64,000 nt of DNA, taken from the NCBI RefSeq assembly GCF_002286775.1, contig NZ_NSGJ01000017.1, forward strand, positions 30,034-94,033, in the 5' to 3' direction. Source of the stretch: Myroides sp. N17-2. GTDB lineage: Bacteria; Bacteroidota; Bacteroidia; Flavobacteriales; Flavobacteriaceae. The notes under the pieces are model-generated. The model worked only from the letters and a program-made list of their open reading frames with translations. It was not told the origin of the DNA and searched no databases. The first letter of the stretch is position 1; each line of letters begins with the position of its first letter. The position numbers and the translations under genes were made by a program. This document shows positions 18,631 to 26,269 of this stretch, piece by piece.

Positions 18631-19569
18631 ATGTTAGCAAGTATTTTTAGTAAAACAAAACCAATTAATTACATTATACTGACCATCTTAATCTTATTGA
18701 TCAGTGTTTTGTATCTATTTATAGACCAAGATCAGTTGATTTGGACTAGTTATGAATTTGGTAAAAGAACTGTTTTACTAGGCTTGTTGATGGTAATGAT
18801 GTTCTTATCTCAGTTCGTCGTTACTAGGAATAGGTTAGTGAAGGATAATGCTTATGTTCCTTTACTATTTGTCTCTTTTCTGATGCTCTTCCCTACCGTT
18901 TTAGTACATAGTAAGGTTATTATAGCTAATTACTTTGTTATGCTTGCTTTGCGTAGAATATTTTCTTTGCACTCACTTAACCAATCTAAAGAGAAGATAT
19001 TCGATACTTCGTTATGGATATTTGTAGCAAGTTTATTCCATTTCTGGAGTGTATTATTCTTTTTACTTCTTTTTGTAGCGATTGCTTTTTTTGGAACCAA
19101 AGACTATCGCAACTGGTTTATACCTGTTATCGCTTTCTTTTGCGTGTCAGTATTTTTAGAGATATACTTAGTAATTGAGAATATCAGTTACTATGATTGG
19201 TTTTGGGATAAGTGTAGAGTAAGTTTTGACTTTATGTACTTTGAGAATCAGTATCAAAACATTTCATTAGCAGTATTTGTACCTATTGCCTTGTTGTTTT
19301 TTGTTAGTCAGGCACTAACGATTTCTTCAAAACCATATAATATGCAAGGAACCTATAAGAAAATCATTTTGTCATTCCTTATAGGTATTGCGATATATGT
19401 TGTTTCGGCTGATAAGAATAATGGAACACTTCTTTTTACATTCTTTCCTTTATCAGTGTTGGGAGCTAACTATATTGAAAGTATCCCACAGAGATGGAGA
19501 AGAGAAGCTGTCGTATACAGTGTATTCGGACTTGGAGTATTCTTCTATATCATGCAGTTAATATTATAA
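18631..19569 (+). CDS. Conserved flavobacterial integral membrane protein (DUF6427-like)
   Basis: 312 residues with about eight predicted membrane helices and no recognisable enzyme motif. Its conserved place between purD and upp supports a DUF6427-type protein. There is some resemblance in topology to polysaccharide polymerases, but no motif to back that. Its end overlaps the end of upp by 6 bases. Confidence 0.65.
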   Translation: MLASIFSKTKPINYIILTILILLISVLYLFIDQDQLIWTSYEFGKRTVLLGLLMVMMFLSQFVVTRNRLVKDNAYVPLLFVSFLMLFPTVLVHSKVIIANYFVMLALRRIFSLHSLNQSKEKIFDTSLWIFVASLFHFWSVLFFLLLFVAIAFFGTKDYRNWFIPVIAFFCVSVFLEIYLVIENISYYDWFWDKCRVSFDFMYFENQYQNISLAVFVPIALLFFVSQALTISSKPYNMQGTYKKIILSFLIGIAIYVVSADKNNGTLLFTFFPLSVLGANYIESIPQRWRREAVVYSVFGLGVFFYIMQLIL

Positions 19570-20217
19570 CTTGTGCCCATAAGCTAAATCTCCTGCGTCT
19601 CCTAGACCTGGTACGATATAGTTATGGTCATCTAGTTTCTCATCTAATGTAGCTACCCATAAATTCACATTGTCAGGAAGGTTCTCTTCTAAGAACTTGA
19701 TTCCTTCTGGAGCAGCGATAACTACTGCAATGTGTAGTTCTTTTGGCTTTTCTTCAGCCATTAACTTATTGATTACAGCTACTAAAGATTGACCTGTAGC
19801 TAACATTGGATCGATAAGAATTAATATCTTATCTTGGAATGAAGGTGCAGCTTGATATTCTACTAAGATCTCACTTGCCTCTCCATGTTTTCCATGACGA
19901 CGATAAGCGGATACGAATCCATTCTCAGCGTTGTCATAGAAGTTCATAAACCCTGTGTGTAGCGCTAATCCTGCACGTAGGATAGAGCATAATACTACAT
20001 TGTCTTCGATACACGTTGTGTGTTTTACCCCTAGAGGTGTCTGTACAGCAATATCCTTAAACGGCAACTTCTTGCTTAACTCATAAGCCATAATCTCACC
20101 GATACGCTCGATGTTTTTTCTGAAGCGCATACTATCTTTTTGGATAACTACGTCTCTTAATTGTGCTAAAAAGTGGTTTAGAATACTGTTTTCTGCGGAA
20201 ATATAATGAATTTTCAT
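19564..20217 (-). CDS. upp: Uracil phosphoribosyltransferase
   Basis: 217 residues. The PRPP-binding loop is ILIDPMLATGQSL and the uracil-binding C-terminus is YIVPGLGDAGDLAYG. The enzyme salvages uracil to UMP. The gene converges on the DUF6427-like gene and is divergent from the DUF4254 gene. Confidence 0.95.
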   Translation of the reverse strand: MKIHYISAENSILNHFLAQLRDVVIQKDSMRFRKNIERIGEIMAYELSKKLPFKDIAVQTPLGVKHTTCIEDNVVLCSILRAGLALHTGFMNFYDNAENGFVSAYRRHGKHGEASEILVEYQAAPSFQDKILILIDPMLATGQSLVAVINKLMAEEKPKELHIAVVIAAPEGIKFLEENLPDNVNLWVATLDEKLDDHNYIVPGLGDAGDLAYGHKL

Positions 20218-20251
20218 CTCGGTATAATTAGTACGATAAAGGTATAAAAAC

Positions 20252-20259
20252 TATATTTG
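20252..20259 (+). promoter_or_regulatory. Promoter -7 box of the DUF4254 gene
   Basis: TATATTTG matches TAnnTTTG and lies 17 bases before the ATG at 20277. Confidence 0.7.
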
Positions 20260-20276
20260 TAAATAAAATATTTAGT

Positions 20277-20882
20277 ATGTTTTCAGAATTAGCATTTCCA
20301 ATATTCGAAGAGAGTATTCGTGACTATCATAAATTTGATAATGTTGATCAACCAATCAACAATCCATATCCAAAAGATGATATCAAACATTTATTGTATT
20401 TAAAGAACTGGATTGACACTGTACAATGGCATTTCGAAGATATTATTCGCGATCCACAAATTGATCCTGTAGCGGCGCTAACTCTAAAAAGAAGAATAGA
20501 TGCTTCTAATCAAGAGCGTACGGATATGGTAGAATATATTGATAGCTATTTTTTACAACTACATAAAGATGTACAAGTAAAAGCGGGTGCTAAGATTAAT
20601 TCTGAAAGTCCTGCTTGGGCTATAGATAGACTTTCTATCTTATCTCTTAAAATATATCATATGAACGAAGAGGCTACTAGAGTAGAAGCTTCTCAAGATC
20701 ACAGAGATAAATGTCAAGTTAAGTTAGACGTTCTTTTAGAACAAAAGAAAGATTTAACTACTGCTATTGATGACTTATTAAATGATATCGCTAGTGGAGA
20801 CAAGTACATGAAAGTGTATAAACAAATGAAAATGTACAATGACGAGGAATTAAACCCTGTATTGTACCAAAACAAGAAATAA
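20277..20882 (+). CDS. DUF4254 family protein
   Basis: 201 residues, mostly helical and charged, with no signal peptide. The pattern YLKNWIDTVQWHFEDIIRDP near the N-terminus and IDRLSILSLKIYHM in the middle identifies the DUF4254 family, common in Bacteroidetes and often beside a family 9 glycosyltransferase, as here. The molecular function is unknown; the neighbourhood hints at LPS core synthesis. Confidence 0.8.
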   Translation: MFSELAFPIFEESIRDYHKFDNVDQPINNPYPKDDIKHLLYLKNWIDTVQWHFEDIIRDPQIDPVAALTLKRRIDASNQERTDMVEYIDSYFLQLHKDVQVKAGAKINSESPAWAIDRLSILSLKIYHMNEEATRVEASQDHRDKCQVKLDVLLEQKKDLTTAIDDLLNDIASGDKYMKVYKQMKMYNDEELNPVLYQNKK

Positions 20883-20907
20883 TTATATCTTTGATAAAAA
20901 TATATAG

Positions 20908-20935
20908 AAAGCGTGAGTCATCACGCTTTTCTTGT
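20908..20935 (+). terminator. Terminator after the DUF4254 gene
   Basis: The stem AAAGCGTGA pairs with TCACGCTTT around a 4-base loop and is followed by a short T-rich run. The glycosyltransferase gene begins 23 bases later, so termination may be partial. Confidence 0.7.
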
Positions 20936-20957
20936 TCTTAACCTAATTTAATCTGTT

Positions 20958-22004
20958 GTGGCACAGTTGAAACATATATTGGTATTTAGATTGTCTGCTA
21001 TGGGTGATGTCGCTATGACTGTACCTGTAGTACGTGCTTTAATAGCACAGCATCCTGATGTTCGCGTTACTATTGTATCTCGTCCTTTTTTTAAACCATT
21101 CTTTAAGGATATAGATAGAGTCGAATTTTTTGCAATAGATGTAAAGAAAAGACACAAAGGTTTCTTGGGATTAATCCGCTTATTTAGTGATTTGAAGGAA
21201 TTGAAAGTTGACTATTTTGCCGATTTTCACAATGTTCTTCGCTCACAGATTATCCGCACACTTTTCAGTTTGACAGGAGTCAAAGTAGCTGCTTTAGACA
21301 AGGGAAGAGAGGGAAAAAAAGAATTGACTCGTGCAGAGAATAAGGTATTTAAACAGTTGCCTACGATGTTCTCTAATCATCAGTCTACCCTTGCAAAACT
21401 TGGATTTAAAGTTGATTTAACTAATCCGCAGTTTCCTGAAGTACCACCATTAGCTCCTGAGCTATTACAGTATATAAAAGAGAAAGATACGGTATGGATT
21501 GGTATCGCTCCTTTCGCACAATATGAGACTAAAGTATATCCTTTAAACCTCATGCAACAGGTAGTAGATACTCTTGCAGAGCGTGAGAAGTCTATTATTT
21601 TTTTATTCGGAGGTGGAGAGAAAGAGATTGCATTATTAAACCAATTGAAGCGAGATAATTATAATGTAATCGTGATGGCAGGTAAGGTGAAATTCGATGT
21701 AGAGATCAACCTTATTCAGCATTTAGATGCTATGTTATCTATGGATTCAGGAAATGCACATATAGCAGCAATGCTTGGCAAGAAAGTTGTTACCCTTTGG
21801 GGGGCAACACATCCTTATGCTGGTTTCGCACCGTTTAATCAACCTGCAGATTACTGTATAACTGCAGATAGAGAGAAGTACCCATTATTACCTACTTCAG
21901 TGTATGGAAATAAGAAGGTAGAGGGGTATGAAGAAGCAATGTATACCATAGATCCACAAATAGTGTGTGATAAGATAATTGAAGTAATAAAATCAGATAA
22001 ATAA
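20958..22004 (+). CDS. Glycosyltransferase family 9 (heptosyltransferase-like)
   Basis: 348 residues from a GTG start. It has the GT9 features: RLSAMGDVAMTVPVVRAL at the N-terminus, IGIAPFAQYETKVYPL in the middle, IIFLFGGGEKE, and the nucleotide-sugar segment LDAMLSMDSGNAHIAAMLGKKVVTLWGATHP. GT9 enzymes add heptose or similar sugars to the LPS inner core on the cytoplasmic side. It is followed closely by apt, which has its own promoter. Confidence 0.88.
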   Translation: MAQLKHILVFRLSAMGDVAMTVPVVRALIAQHPDVRVTIVSRPFFKPFFKDIDRVEFFAIDVKKRHKGFLGLIRLFSDLKELKVDYFADFHNVLRSQIIRTLFSLTGVKVAALDKGREGKKELTRAENKVFKQLPTMFSNHQSTLAKLGFKVDLTNPQFPEVPPLAPELLQYIKEKDTVWIGIAPFAQYETKVYPLNLMQQVVDTLAEREKSIIFLFGGGEKEIALLNQLKRDNYNVIVMAGKVKFDVEINLIQHLDAMLSMDSGNAHIAAMLGKKVVTLWGATHPYAGFAPFNQPADYCITADREKYPLLPTSVYGNKKVEGYEEAMYTIDPQIVCDKIIEVIKSDK

Positions 22005-22007
22005 TTG

Positions 22008-22015
22008 TATTTTTG
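22008..22015 (+). promoter_or_regulatory. Promoter -7 box of apt
   Basis: TATTTTTG, a perfect TAnnTTTG match, ends 18 bases before the apt ATG at 22034. The in-frame TTG at 22013 is part of this box, so translation cannot sensibly begin there. Confidence 0.75.
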
Positions 22016-22033
22016 CAATATAAAACATTGACT

Positions 22034-22546
22034 ATGAGAATAGCAGATTATATTAGAGATATTCAAGACTTTCCAAAAGAAGGTATTGGTTTTAAAGATA
22101 TCACCCCACTTTTAAATGACCACGCTGCCATGATGGAAGCATCTAAGCAATTATTAGCATTAGTAGGTGATAAGAAGATAGATAGAGTAGTAGGGATGGA
22201 GAGTAGAGGATACTTTTTCGCTACGCTATTAGCAGAAAAATTAGGTGCAGGTTTTGTCCCTGTGCGTAAGCCAGGTAAACTACCTTTTGACACTATATCT
22301 GAAGCCTATGGTTTAGAGTACGGAACAGATATTTTAGAGATACACACTGATTCGATTAAGCCAGGAGAGAAGGTACTTATCCATGATGATGTATTAGCGA
22401 CAGGTGGTACCGCAGAGGCTGTATGTAAATTAGTAGAACGCCTTGGAGGGGAGATAGTACAAGTTAACTTCTTAATGGAGCTATCATTCTTACACGGAAG
22501 AGATAAGTTAGGTAACTATGATGTAAAGAGCTTAATCAGCTACTAA
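22034..22546 (+). CDS. apt: Adenine phosphoribosyltransferase
   Basis: 170 residues from the ATG at 22034, the usual Apt length, beginning MRIADYIRDIQDFPKEGIGFKD without its last two residues as in the family. The PRPP loop is VLIHDDVLATGGT. It salvages adenine to AMP. An in-frame TTG at 22013 was rejected because it lies inside the promoter box. A strong terminator follows. Confidence 0.95.
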   Translation: MRIADYIRDIQDFPKEGIGFKDITPLLNDHAAMMEASKQLLALVGDKKIDRVVGMESRGYFFATLLAEKLGAGFVPVRKPGKLPFDTISEAYGLEYGTDILEIHTDSIKPGEKVLIHDDVLATGGTAEAVCKLVERLGGEIVQVNFLMELSFLHGRDKLGNYDVKSLISY

Positions 22547-22566
22547 GCATCTAGAAATCTATAATT

Positions 22567-22617
22567 AAAAACCTATCCAATACTTCTTATTATAAGGTAT
22601 TGGATAGGTTTTTTTTT
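22567..22617 (+). terminator. Terminator after apt
   Basis: A stem of about 16 bp (AAAACCTATCCAATAC with GTATTGGATAGGTTTT) around a loop of about 12 bases is followed by a T run. It separates apt from the repeat element and the arginine operon. Confidence 0.92.
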
Positions 22618-22631
22618 GACTTTGGTTCGGA

Positions 22632-22731
22632 TGAGTCCATAGTGAGTCCATAATGAGTCCATAGTGACTCCATTAAAACAGCGTTTTTAATGCAGTCACT
22701 ATGGAACTACTATGCAGTCATTATTCATTCA
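22632..22731. repeat. Intergenic inverted array of 11-bp units, copy 1
   Basis: The left arm is four units of 11 bp (22632, 22643, 22654, 22665): TGAGTCCATAG, TGAGTCCATAA, TGAGTCCATAG, TGACTCCATTA. After a 12-base spacer (22676-22687) the right arm is four more units of 11 bp in inverted orientation (22688, 22699, 22710, 22721), the first being TAATGCAGTCA. The common frame in left-arm orientation is TG-N4-CAT-N-R. The left arm and its TTTGGTTC flank are almost identical to copy 2. It lies between the apt terminator and the arginine leader. Confidence 0.85.
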
Positions 22732-23123
22732 TATGGAATGAGAATGCATTAAAGTAATAATAAAATAGTATTGAATTAGGGTGGGGTAAAACAAGTAAGA
22801 ATTTCTTATTTATTGTCTCTATTTTGTGTATGTAGTCCTCTTGTTTGGGAAAATAGGAAACTGTTTTATTGTATAATTATCACCGTGAAATGAGTGATTT
22901 TATTTTAGGCAAAGTTAACTAATAAAAAGAGAAGTTTAGATGCTATTCGACGTGAAATGATAGATATGCAATGTCGCTTGGCAAAAGTAATTTTCATTGA
23001 TGCTAGATAATCTCTTAATTTATAAGGGATTGAAAGGTGTTTTAATTTTTTAAGAAAACACTTGCAAAATCCAATAATAATTAGAAAACTTTGTTGATGC
23101 TTATTTAAGCACAGAATAAAATT
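22732..23123. other. Intergenic stretch upstream of the arginine leader
   Basis: No complete gene is visible. A start-less frame from about 22909 to 23010 ends with residues such as DAIRREMIDMQCRLAKV and may be a gene remnant, but this is weak. From about 23086 the arginine leader promoter begins. I see no tRNA or further repeat. Confidence 0.4.
23062..23093 (+). promoter_or_regulatory. Likely promoter of the arginine operon leader
   Basis: TTG at 23062-23064 and AAACTTTG at 23086-23093 are separated by 21 bases, the spacing of Bacteroidetes -33 and -7 boxes; the -7 box has one mismatch to TAnnTTTG. Transcription would begin near 23100, just before the leader peptide ATG at 23124. Confidence 0.5.
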
Positions 23124-23231
23124 ATGAACAGAACCGATTTAAATATAACTTTTATCTCTAACAACATTGCTCTAGCATCTGTTGCGGTTACTTCTGTTTC
23201 TATTTCGCGGTCAACTCGCGTCCGGGCTTAA
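23124..23231 (+). CDS. Arginine operon leader peptide (35 residues, Arg-rich end)
   Basis: ATG to TAA gives 35 residues beginning MNRTDLNITF, a hydrophobic middle (IALASVAVTSV) and the end SISRSTRVRA. Its last eight codons include CGG, CGC and CGG for Arg, spellings rarely seen in the neighbouring AT-rich genes, which mostly use AGA and CGT. It lies 154 bases before the first arginine gene and is followed by competing hairpins. This is the pattern of an attenuation leader, in which ribosome stalling on Arg codons under arginyl-tRNA shortage alters downstream RNA folding. It is too short for standard gene calling. The role is inferred. Confidence 0.68.
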   Translation: MNRTDLNITFISNNIALASVAVTSVSISRSTRVRA

Positions 23232-23275
23232 TCTTTTTTAGCCTTTTTTAGTATAATGCCCTTTTTGGCATTATA
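23217..23275 (+). promoter_or_regulatory. Putative attenuator of the arginine operon
   Basis: Three pairings compete: GGCT (23225-23228) with AGCC (23240-23243) followed by six T, terminator-like; GGGC (23224-23227) with GCCC (23258-23261); and the 9-bp perfect hairpin TATAATGCC (23252-23260)/GGCATTATA (23267-23275). The first two use the last leader codons, so a ribosome stalled on the Arg codons would block them. No single classical terminator is obvious, so the exact switching scheme is uncertain. Confidence 0.5.
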
Positions 23276-23385
23276 TCTGTACATATATCATATATTTTTA
23301 ATGCTTTTTCAGACAGTAGTAGAATATTGTACCTATTTGGTATTATTTTCTTAACTTGTATTGAATCCTAATCACTTGTTTTGAA

Positions 23386-24066
23386 ATGAATTCAAATCAG
23401 TTTATCGTTATTCCTGCGAACGAAACGCACGTAGGATATGCGGAACAAATTTGTGAAGAGATGGCTCAGTCGGCTCTAGCTAGAGGGACTGGTATCGCTA
23501 GAAGAAAACCAGAATACGTTGCCAATAAAATGGTTGAAGGTAAGGCTGTTATCGCTTTACATGTAGATGGTACTTGGGCTGGTTTTTGCTACATCGAGAC
23601 TTGGAGTCACGGTGATTATGTAGCCAACTCAGGACTGATTGTTAATCCTGTATTTAGAAAAGAGGGATTGGCTAAAGCGATTAAGAAATGTGTATTCGAC
23701 CTATCGAGAACAAAATATCCAAAGGCTAAAATATTCGGCTTAACTACTGGTTTTGCTGTAATGAAGATCAACTCAGATTTAGGCTACGAACCTGTTCCTT
23801 ATTCAGAATTAACTCAAGATGAGACGTTCTGGAAAGGATGTGAGAGCTGTGTGAACTTCCAAATATTACAAAGTAAGGAAAAGAAGAACTGTCTGTGTAC
23901 AGCAATGCTTTGGAACCCTGAAGACAAAGAAAAGGAGCTTCGGAATAAAATAGACCAAAAGACCAAAGCAAAAGAGCGACTTAAGAATATGCAAAAGAAA
24001 GTCTCTTTGCTTAAAAGATTGCAATTGCAATTAAAGAAAACAGTCAAAAAAACAAATCTATTTTAA
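23386..24066 (+). CDS. GNAT N-acetyltransferase of the arginine cluster (candidate glutamate N-acyltransferase)
   Basis: 226 residues. The acetyl-CoA motif A is VFRKEGLAKAIKK (R91-x-x-G-x-A96). A cysteine group follows (C152, C155, C169, C171: CESC and CLC), a possible metal site, and the C-terminus (about 180-226) is a Lys-rich amphipathic extension. It is the first gene of the arginine operon, 18 bases before argG. No argA or argJ is present, so it is the natural candidate for the first step, acylation of glutamate. That assignment is by context; the fold call is firm. Confidence 0.75.
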   Translation: MNSNQFIVIPANETHVGYAEQICEEMAQSALARGTGIARRKPEYVANKMVEGKAVIALHVDGTWAGFCYIETWSHGDYVANSGLIVNPVFRKEGLAKAIKKCVFDLSRTKYPKAKIFGLTTGFAVMKINSDLGYEPVPYSELTQDETFWKGCESCVNFQILQSKEKKNCLCTAMLWNPEDKEKELRNKIDQKTKAKERLKNMQKKVSLLKRLQLQLKKTVKKTNLF

Positions 24067-24084
24067 TTTTTAAACACATCGATC

Positions 24085-25284
24085 ATGAACAATAAGAAAG
24101 TAGTATTAGCATTTAGCGGAGGATTAGACACAAGCTTCTGTGTAATTTATTTGAAAGAAGAATTAGGATATGAAGTGCACTCTGTAGCAGTTAACACAGG
24201 TGGATTTGACGCAGAAGAGGTTAAAGCTATTGAGGAGAGAGCTTTCGCTTTAGGTGTAGCATCTCACAAGACTATAGACGAAACGGAAGATTACTATAAT
24301 GACAGTGTGAAATACTTGATATTCGGTAACGTATTAAAGAATGCGACTTATCCATTATCAGTGAGTGCAGAGCGTGTATGTCAGGCTACAGCTATCGCTA
24401 ACTACGCTAAGAAGATTGGTGCTGAGGCAGTGGCTCATGGTAGTACAGGAGCTGGAAATGACCAAGTGCGTTTTGATATGATCTTTAATATATTAGTGCC
24501 TAATGTGCAAATCATTACGCCGATTAGAGATCTAAAATTAAGCAGAGAGGAAGAGATTGAGTTTTTACAAAAACACGGTGTCGAAATCAATGCAGAGAAA
24601 GCAAAATATTCAATTAATAAAGGATTATGGGGGACTTCAGTAGGTGGAAAAGAAACCCTAACTTCTAATCTATATTTACCTGAGGCGGCATGGCCTACAC
24701 CAATAACAAAGTCAACTCCTGAAACAGTGGAAATCGAATTTGAAAAGGGTGAGCCTGTAGCGTTAAACGGTAAGAAACTTAAACCTACTGAGGTAATCCA
24801 ACAGTTGCAAGATATGGCTCAACCATTTGGTATTGGTAGAGATATTCACGTAGGGGATACTATTATCGGTATTAAAGGAAGAGTTGGTTTTGAGGCAGCA
24901 GGACCTATCATCCTTGTAAAAGCACACCACACTTTAGAGAAACACACATTAACGAAATGGCAACTTAGCTGGAAAGAGCAGTTGGCTTCTTTCTATGGTA
25001 ATTACCTACACGAAGGACAATTCCACGATCCAGTGATGAGAGATATGGAAGCATTCTTGACGAGTACACAGCAGACTGTAAGTGGTAAAGTGATCGTAGA
25101 GCTTCACCCACACCGTTTCGTAGTGATAGGTATAGAGTCAGCACATGATCTAATGTCTAATAAATTTGGTAGCTACGGAGAGATGAATAATGCTTGGTCA
25201 GGGGAAGATGTAAAAGGGTTCTCTAAGATATTCGGTAACCAAGTAATGATTTGGCATAAAGTTAATAACCAAGACCAAGAATAA
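24085..25284 (+). CDS. argG: Argininosuccinate synthase
   Basis: 399 residues. It has the N-type ATP-pyrophosphatase loop LAFSGGLDTSFC at the N-terminus and the family segments AHGSTGAGNDQVRFD and YSINKGLWGTSVGG. It joins citrulline and aspartate. Its stop overlaps the region just before argC, which starts one base after it, indicating tight co-transcription. Confidence 0.97.
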   Translation: MNNKKVVLAFSGGLDTSFCVIYLKEELGYEVHSVAVNTGGFDAEEVKAIEERAFALGVASHKTIDETEDYYNDSVKYLIFGNVLKNATYPLSVSAERVCQATAIANYAKKIGAEAVAHGSTGAGNDQVRFDMIFNILVPNVQIITPIRDLKLSREEEIEFLQKHGVEINAEKAKYSINKGLWGTSVGGKETLTSNLYLPEAAWPTPITKSTPETVEIEFEKGEPVALNGKKLKPTEVIQQLQDMAQPFGIGRDIHVGDTIIGIKGRVGFEAAGPIILVKAHHTLEKHTLTKWQLSWKEQLASFYGNYLHEGQFHDPVMRDMEAFLTSTQQTVSGKVIVELHPHRFVVIGIESAHDLMSNKFGSYGEMNNAWSGEDVKGFSKIFGNQVMIWHKVNNQDQE

Positions 25285-25285
25285 T

Positions 25286-26257
25286 ATGCAAGAGATAAAA
25301 GTAGGAATAGTAGGAGGTGCAGGTTATACAGGGGGAGAGTTATTGCGTTTATTGCTACCTCATCCCGCAGTAGAGATTGCCTTTGTACATTCTAACAGTA
25401 GTGCTGGTAAACCAGTATATGAGATACACAGTGATCTATTTGGCGATACGGATTTGCATTTTACTAATGTGTTGATGGACGATATAGATGTATTGTTCTT
25501 GTGTATGGGACATGGTGATTCTAAAGTATTCTTAGCAGAGAATAAGATAGATAAAGAGATCAAGATCATTGACCTTAGTCAGGATTTTAGATTAAAAGAG
25601 ACATCAGGTGAGTTCGTTTATGGATTGCCTGAGTTGAATAAAGAGAAGATAAAGAAGGCACATTATATCGCTAATCCAGGTTGTTTTGCTACAGCATTAC
25701 AGTTGGCGTTATTGCCATTAGCTGATGCAGGTAAGATGCCTGAGTCTGTTTATATCAATGCACTGACTGGCTCTACAGGAGCAGGACAGAGTTTATCTAC
25801 GACATCTCACTTTAGCTGGAGAGCGAATAATATATCAGTATATAAGGCATTCACTCACCAACATTTAAATGAGATAGGAGAGAGTCTTGTACAGTTACAA
25901 CCTGATTATATAAAGAACATCAAGTTTATACCTGAGCGAGGAGATTTTGCGAGAGGGATATTTGCAAGTGTGATGTTTGAATCGACTTTATCAGTAGAAG
26001 AGCTTTACGCAATGTATACTAACTACTATGCACCTCATCCTTTTACGCATGTTAGCAAGAAAGGAATTGATTTAAAGCGAGTAGTTAATACCAATAAATG
26101 CCTTGTGTCTATCGTGAAGCAAGGTAATGATGTATTGGTTACTAGTGCTATAGATAACCTATTAAAAGGGGCAAGTGGACAAGCTGTTCAAAATATGAAC
26201 TTGTTATTCGGATTAGAAGAGAATACAGGTTTACAACTTAAAGCTTCGGCTTTCTAA
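25286..26257 (+). CDS. argC: N-acyl-gamma-glutamyl-phosphate reductase
   Basis: 323 residues with the NAD(P)-binding start GIVGGAGYTGGELLRLL and the active-site cysteine in NPGCFATALQL. It reduces N-acylglutamyl phosphate to the semialdehyde. If the pathway uses succinyl groups (see argF') the substrate would be the succinyl form. Confidence 0.96.
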   Translation: MQEIKVGIVGGAGYTGGELLRLLLPHPAVEIAFVHSNSSAGKPVYEIHSDLFGDTDLHFTNVLMDDIDVLFLCMGHGDSKVFLAENKIDKEIKIIDLSQDFRLKETSGEFVYGLPELNKEKIKKAHYIANPGCFATALQLALLPLADAGKMPESVYINALTGSTGAGQSLSTTSHFSWRANNISVYKAFTHQHLNEIGESLVQLQPDYIKNIKFIPERGDFARGIFASVMFESTLSVEELYAMYTNYYAPHPFTHVSKKGIDLKRVVNTNKCLVSIVKQGNDVLVTSAIDNLLKGASGQAVQNMNLLFGLEENTGLQLKASAF

Positions 26258-26269
26258 AGAGAAGTAATT

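Noticed and set aside
22632..22731. Possibility that the 11-bp arrays are ordinary terminators
   Set aside because: Separate strong terminators lie next to copies 1 and 2, the arrays lack T tracts, and the arms are built of phased units.
22909..23010. Start-less frame with a charged helical product before the arginine leader
   Set aside because: No start codon, no homologue I can name and a stop just upstream; at most a gene remnant.
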